DNA of 64,000 nt from Amoebidium appalachense (GCA_963693365.1 CAVNZM010000001.1:8990001-9054000), one strand, 5' to 3'; shown: positions 1 to 12,847, counted from the first letter of the stretch. Notes: generated by a model not told the origin, from the letters alone. A program made the numbers and translations.

Positions 1-192
1 CACACACACACACATGCACATGCACACACATGCACACACACACACGCACACGCACAAGCACATACACGCACACACCTGCACAGCACACACACACACACAC
101 ACATTCTTCCCCCCTCCCCTCCCCCCCCTCCCCCCCCCCGCCCACTCACACATTCTTCTCCCCCTCCCCCCACCCCCCCCACACACACACAG

Positions 193-1314
193 GCTTGTGT
201 GTCTTAAGGTGCTAGTGGGCGTACTCATGCTCGGCCGTGCTGCCTCTGTACTCCAACGGTCAGCGCGTCTTGCTCCCCCAACTGCTGCAATCAACAAATT
301 TGACAAGTTTGTCCGCCAAAATTCTGAAAAGGATGTGCGTTTACCCTCCTGCCCCTCCCCTCTTCCCTCCCCCCCCCCCTCCCCTCCCCCCCCCCCCCCC
401 CCCTCCTTCCACCCACCTCCTCTCCCATTCCCCTTCTTTTCCCATTCTCCATCCCTCTCACCCCCCCCCCCCCCCCCCCCCCCCCCAAAATATGCTCTCT
501 TCCCCTTTACCTCTGCTCCTCTCCCTCCCTCCCGCCTTCCCTTCCACCCCCCTTCCCTCACTCCCTCCCTCCTTCCCTTCCTTCCTTCCCCCCTTCCTGC
601 CACCCCCCCATCCCCCCGTCTCTCTCTCCACCTTTCTCTCCCCTCCACCCCCTCTCTCTGTTGCTCTCTCTCTCTCGTTCTCTTCCCCCCCTCTCCCCCC
701 CCCCTCCTTCTGTCCGCCATACAGAAGCCTTTGCATTTGTGCTCATCCTTCATCGTCTCAATCCCTTCATCCCACCTTCCTTCACCCTTTCTCCCCTTCT
801 TGACCTTGCGACAGCATATACAGTTTGCCCCCCTAGCCTTGCCCATCATACCCCCGACCCACGCATACTTATGACCTATTTAAGCGCTTATGCACACAGC
901 ACACACTTTAGTGAACACACACACACACATACACACCCACCTACCCGCATGCACATCTGCACACATGCACGCGTACACACGTACACACACACGAGCGCGC
1001 ATGCTCACACACTTTCCCTTCTTTCTGCGACCACGTCCACTTCTTTCTGGGTTGATCACTCTGCCTGTCTCCCCCCCCCCCCCCCAAACACACACACACA
1101 CTCACACACTCAACTCACGCGCATGAGCGCGCGCACACACACAAAAAGGAAACTAGATGCACACACACATACTCACACACACCGAAGAGAACGAGAGGGA
1201 AACTGAGAGATCAAGCGAGAGAGGAAGAGAGAGATTATATATGTGTGTATGTGTGTGTGTGTGCCTGTGGGAAACATTGGAGGAGAGAGATTGTGTGTAC
1301 GTGTGTGTGAGGGA

Positions 1315-1413
<99 letters not shown>

Positions 1414-1456
1414 TGTGTGTGTGTGTGTGTGCATGTGTGTGTTAGTGTGTGTGCGC

Positions 1457-1498
<42 letters not shown>

Positions 1499-2593
1499 TT
1501 AAGAGAGAAGGACCGTACTCCTTGGTTGGTTTTCCATGCCCCCTTTCTATTCACCACACCCCAACAACGACAGAAAGCCTGGGTCAGTCGAGCCAACTCC
1601 CTTCACCCACCAACAGACGCCGGGCCCTCAGCCCCGCCCATCGAATCCGCCATCCCCACCCTCACCTCAACGACCCTCGGGAGAAGAGGAACAAATACGG
1701 GGATGTTGCCGCGCGTGGCAGAAGCGTCATCTAGGGAATCCGTATATACGAAATCGCTTTCACGGGAAAACGTGGCCAACCCGAATTCGTCGCCGAAATT
1801 CAATGGAGCCCCCTTGTCACCCAACCCAGTAGGAATATCGCTAATGAACCCGGCGTCTTCGCCGAAATTGCGACCGAGAAAAGAGTCAGAGTCGTCTACA
1901 TTTGCGAGGTCACGAAACAACTCGCTACTCAATTTGGCCGGGTTGGTGGGCGGGGGGGGGCCACCCCAGCCGATCATAGGGGGGGATCTCGCACGCGAAA
2001 TTTCGCAATTGCGCGACAACAGAAATACGGGAAGTTCATATGTTCCGAGCGCGGGGTTGACTTTCGGCCTTCGTCAGGGCAGCCTCCCCCATTTGGGGGC
2101 TCAAAGATCGGCCCAGGAATTACGCTCGCCCGCGGGGTTGGAGGGGATTCCATTTGAATTTTTCCCTGAAGCTAATAGGCGGGTTTCGATGAATATTATT
2201 GGTGCAGAGTCATGGCCGTTGCAGCACGCCGTCTCAACGACCGTCCCTACGGGGGGACTCATGTCGTCGGCGCTCCCTAGGGAACGAAATTTCGCTGAAA
2301 ACAGAGGGGATAACGGCGAGATAGGTTCAAGTTTCAGCGCGGGCGTGGGGGCTGGGCCAAGCAGCTTCCCGTTCAGAAGTTCGGAGGATGGTTTAAGGGA
2401 GAGAGATATAAGTTCCAACAGAACACTTTCGGGGGGTAATCTCGTGGCGTTAATAAGTACTTCGTCGTTGACAAATCAATCTCCGGCTACACAGCCGGTG
2501 CCGATTCCGACGTTGGTCGCGTCGATTGCGGCGGCGAAAAGGGCGGCGGGAATGAATGAGCGAAGTTCGACACAGAGGGATGAGCGGCAGTAG
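193..2593 (+). CDS. 3' exons of an unrecognised gene with a Ser-rich tail
   Basis: Two probable exons. The first, 193-334 (or 209-334), has a hydrophobic stretch (VLVGVLMLG) and ends in phase 0 at a GTGCGT donor. The second, 1574-2593, follows an ACGACAG acceptor, also in phase 0, and ends at TAG 2591-2593. The last exon encodes about 339 residues rich in Ser, Pro, Arg, Gly and Asn, with repeated SP motifs (SSPKF, LSPN, SSPKL) typical of disordered phosphorylated tails. Composition across 1574-2593 is balanced and free of microsatellites, unlike the intron, which supports coding. I do not recognise the family. The 5' end lies outside the window. Linking the two exons rests only on matching phase and strand, so intermediate exons or two separate genes are possible. 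Confidence 0.5.
1240..1500. repeat. Compound (GT)/(TA)/(GA)/(GT) microsatellite in an intron
   Basis: A (GT)n block is followed by about 23 TA units (1332-1378), a (GA)n block and more (GT)n. It lies in the intron before the 1574 acceptor. The upstream half of the same intron holds C tracts and (CA)n (917-1160), so the two halves are complementary. Confidence 0.9.
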
Positions 2594-3030
2594 GCGGGCA
2601 TGAATGTTGCGTGATTTTTAAATTAGTTTGAGGGTTTTTATATTGTTTTACGTGGAGTATTTAGAGTGTGTGCGGCCATTTTGACTATGAGTGAGATGTA
2701 TGGGAGACTTCGAAAAACAAGAGAATGGGTGTACAATCATGTGTATATCTACTGGTGTGCATTGTATTTCTGTAGGGTGGGCATTATATTTGTAGCGGGC
2801 ATTCGATTTCTAGTATGAATAGAAATCGCTAAATGTAGATGGTGGTCCCACGCATTATGCATGCATCATGTAAGTCTCTGTGAATACGTTGACAGCTTGA
2901 TACTACTTTGATAGTGGTGAAATGTGTTGATAAGGTAACTATATTTGTGTGTGTACATATGTGTGGCGGTGGTGGTGGTGGTGGTGGTGGGGAGGGGGGG
3001 GGGGGGGGGGGGGAAGGGTTGGGGGCGAGT

Positions 3031-3091
<61 letters not shown>

Positions 3092-3491
3092 CTGGCAGAC
3101 CGTACGTCGAGATTATAGCACAGACAAAATCGCTAACGATTGAATGTGTAATTAGGCAGTGTTGTGCTTTTGCTGTTTTTTATTATTATTGTAGTTTATA
3201 AGTGGCCCTATATATAGTATGAAATAGTGTGTTGTTAAGATCTTTCACGCCAGCTGAAAGCTTTCTTTTTTTTATCGTGATGAAACTTTGTATGTGCAGT
3301 GAATGTGTTACACAATGGAAAACTTGTACGCTGTTTCATTGAGAATGTTTGCATGTCACGAAATGGTACAGGAACGACAATGCGCACAAGATATCATGTG
3401 TGATATTTACGCTTCTCGTCCTTTTGGCTCAAATATTTTCCATGCCCACCGGTACCGCAAAACTTAATTTAAAGGGTCAGATTAAATAATG

Positions 3492-3539
<48 letters not shown>

Positions 3540-3880
3540 CGGCCCTCACTCCCGCCCACCATCACCACCACCTATACATACTTGCACTATAAAACCCACG
3601 TGCATGCGCACGTTGCCACCCATGGCCCACTCATCGGTACTCGTCACCACCAGTTGCAAAAGATGTCGACCACCAATGCATGTAGAAAGCATATGTGGCT
3701 GTTAGGCTGTGCACTGTACGTATGCAGTGCGCGAGTTTTATTCTTATTTCATTTTCCTCTCTTCTTTTTCTTTTTCTTTCATTTTTTTTTTCTTCTTCTT
3801 TTTTTTGGGGGGGTGGGTGGGGGGCGGAGGGGGAGGGGAGGGGGGGGTGTTCAGAGGACCGTGGGGGGGGGGGGGGAAGG
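2594..3880. other. Intergenic stretch with poly(G) and poly(C) tracts
   Basis: I see no coding signal. It presumably contains the 3' UTR of the preceding gene. A short hairpin has 9-bp arms at 2804-2812 and 2820-2828. Long G tracts occur at about 2990-3091 and a C tract of about 52 bases at 3484-3537. A T-rich to G-rich block runs from 3760 to 3880, just before the promoter of F-box copy A. Confidence 0.6.
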
Positions 3881-3890
3881 CTGCGCTCTG

Positions 3891-3917
3891 ATTGGCTTAT
3901 TTTTGGCGCCAAAAATA
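3891..3917 (+). promoter_or_regulatory. CCAAT box plus 20-bp E2F-like palindrome upstream of copy A
   Basis: An inverted CCAAT box (ATTGG, 3891-3895) is followed by the perfect 20-bp palindrome TATTTTTGGCGCCAAAAATA (3898-3917). Its core TTTGGCGCCAAA fits the E2F/DP consensus TTTSSCGC on both strands. It lies about 190 bp upstream of the first ATG of copy A. Related CCAAT plus E2F-like arrangements precede the other three copies. Function is inferred from motif and conservation only. Confidence 0.55.
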
Positions 3918-4107
3918 TCGGTGCAACGCCGGCAGCCCGGCGAGGCCGGGCGCCGAAAAAAAACAGCACAGGAGCATGCGATTGTTCGTGCAAACGCTTG
4001 CTTCATACGTGCAAAAGCTTGTTTTTCCAATGGTTAACAGGGTGTTTCTTTCGTAGTTTTTTCCTGGCTATTCATTCAAAGTGGTGGAGGGACGACGAAA
4101 TTTGGGC

Positions 4108-4280
4108 ATGATGGTTGAGAATGTGAGTGTGCCTGACGGAGTCAATGGAGGAAAACCGTGCAGGTGTGTGATGAGGCGTCACGGATGCGATGTTTTTGTT
4201 TTGTGTTTTGTTTTCGCTTTCACGAAAGGGCGTTGTGATTTTAAACAGATTTTTTGTGTAACGTGCGTGTGTGCTTATAT

Positions 4281-4334
<54 letters not shown>

Positions 4335-5079
4335 ATGTATGTGTGTGCAGAGGGGGGTAGGTGGGGGTGTGTGGGGGGGGTTGTGCTGCAGAGAGAAAGC
4401 GGGATGGAGGTGCCGAGTGTGTGTGTGTGTGTGTTTGGGGGGGGGGGGGGGGGGGGGGGGAGGAGGGGGGGGATGGGCGGGGAGGCGGAGGGCGGGGGGG
4501 GGGGGGGGGGGGGGGGAGAGGGGGGGGGGGGAGAGGGGTTGGGTGGGGGGAGGGGGGGGAGGGGGGCGGGGAGAGGTGGCATGCAGTGTGTGTGCTTGTG
4601 TTGGTGCGCGGGTCTGCAAGCAGGTGTGCGTGTGTGCATGTATTCATAGATTTTCCAGAGCTGTTGTGTCCTTGTGTGGGTGCATGAGTGCTGGTGTGTG
4701 ATTGACTGGTTTTCTTTGCAAAGGTGTCTGTTGCAGCCGTCTGTGTCAACCATGCTAATATTGTCCCCCCCCTCCCCCTCCCCCCCTCCTCCCCCTCCCC
4801 ACCCCCTCCCTCTGCCTCCCATCTCCCCCCCAACCCCCCCATCTTCGTTAGGCTCCTTTCCAGTTTGCTCTTCTTGTACCCGCTCTCCCCCCTCCCCCCC
4901 CCCCCCCCCCCCTCCAGGAGCCCATCTCATCATAGACACACAACACAAATACACACTTGTAAAGCGGGCCTCCGCCCGTGTACTGTTTCGTGGTTGCACA
5001 TGTTTACCTTTCACACTCCATTGAATTCTCTGCCGTTTTTCTTGTGCCCTCCTGCAACTATGCAACCAAGACATATACA

Positions 5080-5121
<42 letters not shown>

Positions 5122-7807
5122 AAAAAAAAAAAAAAAAAGAAAAGAAAGAAAAAGGAAGAAACTTTCTGCACACACCAAAAGCACATCTCACCTACACACC
5201 ACTACCACGTCCACCACACTTCAATCCAACCTGTGTTCTTTTTCTCCTTCTTTTTTCTCCCCGTTTATTCCTCCCTGTCTCCGAAAACCACAAATGACAG
5301 CACAGTACAATAGTCGCCTCTCGCATTAACCCCCCCCCCCCCCTCCCCCTCCCCCCCCCTTTTCAGCTCCCCCCCTCCCCCCCTGGCTCCGCCCCCGCCC
5401 CCTCGGGGGGGGGGGGGGGGGGGGGGGGGGGGCTCCTCACCTCCACCCCCACGAGTTATATATATATATACCTTCATTTCCTTCCACCTTCATTTTCAAT
5501 TCTTCTTCCTCCCTTCCCCCTTATTCTCATAATCACCTGCTGAGCTCATCCCCTCTCCCTCCCTCCACTCCCCCCACCCTCTCCCGGCCATGCCTCCTGC
5601 CTGTCTATGGCTCCAACCCTCCCCATTAGCCACATTATCTTCCCCCTCGAACGTCTCCCTTTCTCTAACCTCCTTCATCCCCACCCAACTCTTCCTCCCT
5701 TCCCTATCCCTACAGACAGTACATACACACCCACAACAACCACTACCTTACCAACACCTCCCTCGCCCCTCCACATTCACCGCTGCCCCCCTCCCCCCCC
5801 CCCTCCCCCCCCCCCCCCCCCCCCCCCCCACCACCACCACCACTTTCCCCTTCCCCCCTTCCCCGTGCCACCAGATCTCCCCGCTTCCCCCTCCCCACAC
5901 CCGAACACACACATTCCTCATTCCATCACTGCAGATGCCAGTTTCCTATTGGCTCTTCCCACGGAGATACTGTGTGCAATAACACAGTACCTGGGCCTCT
6001 ACGATCGAATCGCCCTATCGTCAACATGTCGCCGCCTTCGCTCAGTTTCCACCAACCAGCAGGTCGGCAGCGTCATCATAAAATTCGGTCCCGCCAAGAT
6101 CGCACGGCGCAAATATTGGAGCAGTATTCTTCGATTTTTCCAGCGTTGGGGCCCAATTCTAGACGGGATCGAAATAGATTTGCGGAACCAGATATTTGAT
6201 TTCCTTGAAAAATTCCTTTTTTCCTTACAAACCTGGCCACGTACCTGGACACATGCAAACTTCCGAATCTCTCGAGATTTGCGCTTTACTCTCATATCGT
6301 ATGCGACCCGGATGGGCTACAGGCGAGGGGTGCACTTGCGAGTTTCCGGTTTCTTTTCGAGACCATTGGAACGAAACTCAAGTTGCTAGAGCTTGTGTTT
6401 TCGCACCCCAAGGATGGACGAACACAATACACTAGGCCCCCAAACTACACTGGTGACTATGTTTGTCTGGCGTGGGAGCACTGTCCTAATATGGAAACTC
6501 TTTCCATATCGGGCGTCTGGCTTGCGGATGGGCGCTGTTTGGAGTACCAAGGATGTTTGAACACACTGCGCGAAAAGCGGTGTAGCTACAATAGATGCAG
6601 CTTGCGAAAGATTTACGTGCGCGACGTGTTCGGGCTGATTTCGACCCTGTTGGCACACGCTCCGTTTGTAGAGGTCTATTGTGCTGAAATCGTCAGCGAT
6701 AAATGGGACCAATCAAGATAGCAAATTTGGAACACACTGTCAGTTATCCAAAAGTATATCTCGTCCTCCACCACTAGTTTGTATATCGACTTGTTAAAAA
6801 ACAATGCCAGTTACATGATTCGGGGGGGTTTTCGTTCGATTTTTGGTGCCTGTCGCAGCTTCCGATGTTAAAACACATCGATATCCGGTGCGGTGATTTT
6901 CTTCTTCCGCATATCCCGACGCTTGAAACACTCAGAGTGTCCTGCCCCAAGGGAACTGTAGACATTTCAAGTGTGGCGGCATGTGTCAATCTGGAAGATT
7001 TGTCGGTGCACGGCGGTAAGGGGCTAATCGGAAGTGTGATCGAGATAACCAGCCCGAAAATGGAGTCGATAGTTGTAACGGGAGGGAAAGAGGGTGTTTT
7101 GACACAGCCCGTTCTGTCGCTGTCGCTCGCCAGTTACCCAAACTTGCACACCCTGGCTTTGAAGTATGTCAACATCACAACGCTCGGAGAAATCCCCAAA
7201 GATCGACGGGAAACACCGTTGGAGTGGGTATCGATAGATGATCGTCCTGCACTTCCGGTCGTTTCGGCACTGAGTGGTTGTATTTCACCCGAAATGGTTT
7301 TCCACGTCAGCACGAATCTGCCCAGTATTCCTGAGGGGTTTTCGGTATACGAGTGGCTGCAAACCATGGCAGGTAAGGTGCCTTCTGATTAGCCCTGAGA
7401 GTTCTCACGTGTATGTGGGGTCACATGGGAGATATATCGAGTTTTTGTTGTTTTTTTCTGTTGCTGTATTCAGTAAATGGAAAGAAGCCGGGGAGGGACG
7501 GGGGTGGATAGGTGAACGGTGTGGTGGGGAACAGGTTGAGGGGGGGGGAGGGGGGGGGGGGGGGGGGGGAGGGGGATCGGACTACAGGTTCTAGTACGTG
7601 AAGAGAAGCAGGGCAGGGGGGTTGGGTTCAAAAAGGGGTTATGGTTTGTAAATCTCCTGTAGATGGTAGGAATTTGCACAAATACACTTTGTACTGCGAT
7701 AAGGGTGGTTTGATGTTCTTTGCTATTGATGGTAGTGATGTTGGTGAACTGTGTGTATTTTATTTTATTTTATTTTATTTTATTATTTATTTGTTTTGTG
7801 TGTGTGT

Positions 7808-7864
<57 letters not shown>

Positions 7865-8442
7865 GCCCGTGGGTGGGCGGGTGGCTGATGGGCGTTTTTT
7901 TTTTTTTTTTTTTTTTTTTGGGGGGGGGGGGGGGGGGAGGGGGGGGGGAGGTTGCGCAGGGGCAAGGGGGAGGGATCAAGATTTGTGCTCGAGGCAAACC
8001 AAAAAAGGGAGCAGTGTGATAGAGGACATGTGGGGTTTCAGGGTTCGGGGAAAGGATACATTGAATGTGTACTGTTGGCTAGGCTATAATAAGATATGAG
8101 GTGGCCATTCAATGGAAAGTGAAAAGGGAAAGTGAAAAGTGGGAAGTGAAAAGTTGGAAGTGAAAAGTGGGAGGTACCCGCACATGCCTTTCTAATAAGT
8201 ACAAGGTTGTGAAACACTTGTGCTTAGTAGGGCCCCGAACTGATTTTAGCGATCAATCCTTGGACGGGTACACACACATGCATACAGACACGCCTTCGTA
8301 TGTGAACATTTGTTCACACTCGCATGCTCGTGCATACTTCATACTTTTTACACATGTATCTGTGCACGTGCACAAGCACAGCGCACACACGCACACACAC
8401 GCACGTACACACATGCACACACACGGGCGTGTAGGTGCGCAG

Positions 8443-8533
<91 letters not shown>

Positions 8534-8622
8534 ACCTCACTCTCTCACGCACTCACACGCTCGCACCCGTGCCCACAGAGAGCAGGTCGGTCGAAGGGAC
8601 CCAAGAAGCTTGCACTCAGTGA
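4108..8622 (+). pseudogene. F-box/LRR gene copy A, disrupted
   Basis: Three-exon member of a local family. Exon 1 is 4108-4163 (starts MMVENVSVPDG). Exon 2 is 5935-7372, after an ATCACTGCAG acceptor and ending at GCAG|GTAAGG. Exon 3 is 8579-8622, ending at TGA. Exon 2 opens with an F-box (LPTEILCAITQYL, then DRIALSSTCRRLRSV) and continues into Leu-rich repeat-like sequence. F-box proteins usually link substrates to Skp1/Cullin ubiquitin ligases. Lesions visible by comparison with the other copies: a frameshift at the T run near 6216-6223, an in-frame TAG at 6719-6721, and seven G at 6822-6828 where the other copies have six. Exon 1 also ends in phase 2 although exon 2 needs phase 1. Intron 1 (about 1.8 kb) runs from GT/G-rich to C-rich. 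Intron 2 (about 1.2 kb) runs from G-rich to (CA)n. Confidence 0.75.
8442..8528. repeat. (CA)n microsatellite in intron 2 of copy A
   Basis: About 43 uninterrupted CA units, ending about 50 bp before the exon 3 acceptor. G and GT tracts (7548-7950) lie in the donor half of the same intron. Confidence 0.95.
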
Positions 8623-9047
8623 CGTCATTGGGTCAGTATGAGTGCTATTTATGTTAACACGCAAGTAATGGCATATATAGCCAACCTTCTAGTTACTTCT
8701 AGACCCCTCCCTCTTCCTCCCCCCCCCCCCCCCCCCCCCCCATACACACACACACACACACCTATGTACATATATATTCAAGCACACAAATACACACTGC
8801 CACCACTCCCATGCGCCGAAGCGAATGTTCATATGAATGTTCAAGATGTGGTGACTATAGTTTTGCATGCACGGAGTAGCGGTTACTAGCAAACGTTATA
8901 GTTGTAGAGATTATCGTATAGATTAATATCGTGGTTGGAACTTGACACTAGGTATTGTTGTGCCTTTGCAGTGGTTTTAGTACAAATTTTCGTAGGGTTG
9001 GGGGGGGGGGGGGGGGGGGGTCTGTGGTCCCGGAGCTGCCGATTTTG

Positions 9048-9070
9048 ATTGGTGAAAATTTCGCACCAAA
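9048..9070 (+). promoter_or_regulatory. CCAAT box plus E2F-like site upstream of copy B
   Basis: ATTGG at 9048-9052 is followed by TTTCGCACCAAAA. This aligns with the CCAAT plus TTGGCGCCAA module of copies A and C, although the palindrome is degenerate here. It lies about 310 bp upstream of the first exon at 9382. Confidence 0.45.
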
Positions 9071-10409
9071 ATCCGTCCGACGTCCGCCAACCATGGCCAA
9101 GGCTTATACGAGACCCTCGTTATGAATCTTCTTTGCACACCATTTGCGTTTAATTAAAGACACTAACACACGGTGCATATGCCTACAGAAACGGGCTCAG
9201 GAAGAGGACACTTGTCGGGGTAAACGGCAGCGCATGCAAGTACCTGAGCACAGGCACAGGCACTTGTGTTCCTTGCTTTCGCATGCATAGGGCTAGCGGT
9301 CTTATTCTTTCCTAGTTTTCTCTGTTTACACCATTTCTATCATAGTGAGTTAAGTGTAAGGGTTGAGGATAGCTAGCAGTTATGATGGAGGAGAAAGAGA
9401 GTTCGCCTGAAGGGTCTTCTGCTGGTGACAGCTGTGAAGGTGGGCTATAAATATACCAACACTGTGTTGGGTTTTCTGTTTTACAAGGCTTTGTTTTCAT
9501 GTATGGAATTGTCACAGCTGGGTGTGTGTTCAAGCAGCGGGCATGCATGAGTGTTGTATGTGAGTTTGGATGTAACTGTGTGTGTGTGTGTGTGCGTGCG
9601 TGCATATGTGTGTGTGTCTTTGTGTGTGTGTACGTGCGTGCGTGCCTGCTGTGCCTGCATCCGTGTGGACACGGTGTGTGTGTGCCTGCATGGGTGCATG
9701 AGTGCATGGGTGCGTGTGTACGTGCGTGCGTGTGTGTGTGTGCGCGCGTGCGTGCGCGCGCGCGTGCGTGTGTGTGTGTTGGTGAGTGTGGGGGGGGGGT
9801 TGAGGAGGTTGTGGTTGGGTGGTACGATGGGGAGGGGGGGCGGGGGGAGGACGAGGCAGGAATAGATGGAATGCAGTCTGTGTGCTTGCTTTGGTGCACA
9901 GGGGTGCAGCCGTGTGTGTTTAAACATGTTCGCATGCGATTGCCATCGTCTGGGTGTTTGGATGTGGGCTGTGAGTGCTTGGCTTTTCAGTTCCTGCTGT
10001 TTAGCTGCCTATTTCTGTGCCTTTGTAGCTCACTCCTCTTCCATCCCCCCTCCCCCCCCCCCCCCCCCCCCCCCGGCCCTCCTTCCCCCCTACCTCTTCT
10101 GGGAAACTTTTGGTGTTCTCTCTCTTTGTACACCTCTTCTCCCTACTTAGGGAGCAGTCCTCTTCTTATTCACACAACACATGCACACACATGCGACACG
10201 AACCGTCCATGCACTCTCTTTGTGTGTAAGGTTGTGGTGGCATCAATGACACTCGCGTGATACTATCTGCCTCTTCCTGTGCTCACCTGCAACCATAAAA
10301 TTGGCATTTTTTCCCGTTCCCCCCTCCCCCCCCCCCCCCCTCCCCCCTCCCCTCCTCCCGCCATTCCCCTCCCCCCTCCCCCGCCGCCCAATCCCCCCCG
10401 CCCCCACCC

Positions 10410-10506
10410 CATCCCTCTTGAGGAATGCACACTCTTAATGTGTGGCTTGCACTTTGCATAGTGTTGCCCGTTGTGAATGTGTACTTCGTAATCTGTAATG
10501 CATTCT
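10410..10506 (-). repeat. Diverged copy of the dispersed ~150-bp repeat
   Basis: Read on the minus strand, it keeps the TTAGAATGCATT...GAAGTACACA framework of the repeat seen at 23422-23574 and in the 38-39 kb array. It also abuts a long C tract (G on the repeat's own strand). It lies in intron 1 of copy B. Confidence 0.5.
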
Positions 10507-10912
10507 AACCCCCCCCCCCCCCCCCCCTTCCCCCCCTCCCCCCCCCCCCCCCCCCCCCCCCGCGCCTAAAAAAAAAAAAAAAAAAGAGTTGTGCTTTCAT
10601 GAAACCGAGTATGGTTGCTCTCTGTCGTGTGTTTTTAAGCACGTCTGTATTTTTGCTGCAATGCTGTATTAGTTTGCCCGGGAAAATAGGGGGCATTTAT
10701 ACATGTCGGGGTAAACGGCTTCGAACGCAAGCATTTATACATGTCGGGGTAAACGACTTCGAACGCAAGCATCTGGCCACATGCACGTCCTCTCCATGAA
10801 TGTGCACAGAGCGGGCGGTCTTATCCTTCGTAGTTTTTTCCTCTTTTCATCTTTGTAAGTCAGTTGAGTGAGTGAGTGTAAGGGGTACCGGTGAGAATAA
10901 GTTACAGTTATA

Positions 10913-10967
10913 ATGGAGGAGAGAGGGAGTTTGCCTGAAGGGTCTTCTTCTGGTGACAGCTGTGAAG
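10913..10967 (+). other. Second, alternative first exon of F-box copy B
   Basis: It encodes MEERGSLPEGSSSGDSCE and ends in phase 1 at GTGGGTG, just like exon 1a at 9382. Flanking DNA from about 10690 to 12080 parallels 9180 to 10300: the same leader, the same post-exon sequence, the same GT/T/G block and the same C-rich block ending in a GCTCACCTGCA sequence. The 5' part of the gene has therefore been duplicated in tandem. Either exon could splice to 12880 in frame. The CCAAT/E2F-like module was seen only upstream of exon 1a. Confidence 0.65.
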
Positions 10968-11846
10968 GTGGGTGATAAAGAAGCCAGCAACAGTGTTGTG
11001 TTTTCTGTTCCACTATGTTGGTTTTACATGAGGGTTGTTCGCACAGAGGGTTTGAGTGCTGTGTGTGTGCGTGCGTGCGTGCGTGTGTGCGCGCGCGCGT
11101 GTGTGTGCGTCCGTGCGTGCGTGCGTGTGTGTGTTTTTTTTTTTTTTTTTTTTTTTGGGGGGGGGGGGGGGGAGGTTGTGAGTGGTTGGTACGAATTGGG
11201 GTGAGCATGTCGCTGTTCTTTTGACAGACTTAGCCAGCAGAGGAAAAGGACGTGAAGGGAAAGAAACGGTTTCCTTGTGTTTTTCTTCGTCGAACTGTTT
11301 CTTGTTTGATGGGCCGTTGCCTTGCTCTCTTGGATGCACACAATGAGACATTGCTTGCATGAACAACGAGATTACTCTTACAAACTCCATTCTCTCTATA
11401 CAAGAGAGGAGCACATGGGGGGGTCAAGGTGGCACAGAGATGGAAGAAAGAGCGAGGTTTAAATGGTTGTTGGTTGTGTGTGTAGATGTGTGTATGTGTG
11501 TGGGATAGGGGAGGGGGCGGAGGAAACGGTGGGGAAAGAGGGAGGGGAAGGGGGGAGGGGAAGATGAGGAAGGGGTAAGTGCAATGCAGTTCGCGTGCTT
11601 GTGTTGGCACGCAGGGGGACGGTCGTGTGTGTTGGCATGTGTGCCTGCATGTGCCAGCATTTGGGTGTTCAGGTGTGGGTCTGTGAGTGGCTGGTTTTCT
11701 CTTCCTGCCGTGTGGGTGTCTGTTTCTGTGTCTAAGCATATCACTCATCTTATCCCGCGTCTCCTCCCCCCTCCCCCCCCCCTTTCCCCCCTTTCTCTCT
11801 CTCTCTTTCTCCCCCCCCCCCCCCCCCCCCTTCCCACCCCTTTGCC

Positions 11847-11878
<32 letters not shown>

Positions 11879-12306
11879 ACCCACCTTTATGAATCATAGT
11901 GGTCTTTTGGGCTTCTCTCCTTATACAACTTTTCTTCCTTCTTAGGAGCAGTCCTCTTTTTTTTCACCCAGCACATGCACACACACACAATACGAGCTGT
12001 CCGTACACTCTTTTTGTATTCAATCGGTTGTGCTTACATTATACCCTCTTTGGACACTTGCCTGATATTCTGCCGTTTCCTATGCTCACCTGCAGAGAAA
12101 TATACCCCCTTCCCCCCCCCCCCCCCCCCCCCCCCCCCTCTCCACCCTTCCCCCCCCCTCCCCCCCCTTCTTTCCCCGCCCAAACACACACGCACACACC
12201 AGCACGGCATGCCCTTCAACCCATATGTGTTTCCCCCTTTAATTTTCAGTACATTCAATATCCCCGAAAGCTACTTGTGACAGCCATATTTTGGCCATAT
12301 TTTCAC

Positions 12307-12340
<34 letters not shown>

Positions 12341-12358
12341 TTCCTCCCTCTCCCCCAG

Positions 12359-12391
<33 letters not shown>

Positions 12392-12484
12392 CTATAACAA
12401 GCCCTCGTTGCCTTCCACCTCTTGACAACTCCTCCTGCACATGTTCCCCCCCGTCTATCTCACGATTACCTTCCTGCCTCTATA

Positions 12485-12528
<44 letters not shown>

Positions 12529-12764
12529 CCCGGCCCGCCTCTCCTTCCCTGTTTACCCCTTCATCCGGCTATTCTTAAAACCTATATATTTTACCCCTTA
12601 CTTTATTGTCTGGCCCACAAACGTCTGCCCCCCTCCCCCCCCTCCCCCTCCCCCAACCCCTCTCCCCATCCCTCCCTCCCTCCCTTTCCCTGCCGCTCTC
12701 CCTCCACACTGTTCAAAGCCACCCCAACCGTTACCACCACAACCACCCACACACCTACATATAG

Positions 12765-12847
<83 letters not shown>

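Noticed and set aside
1-874. Long open frames of His/Thr, Pro and Ser near the left end, and many similar frames through the window
   Set aside because: They are direct translations of (CA)n, poly(C) and (CT)n tracts in several frames on both strands. Only the segment around 193-334 has non-repetitive composition.
9312-9935. Minus-strand frame with PPSQLSPAEDPSGELSFSS, conserved in another frame at 10735-11208
   Set aside because: The conservation is explained by exon 1 of the F-box gene on the opposite strand, which has a start codon, a donor and matching phase. The minus-strand reading is a shadow.
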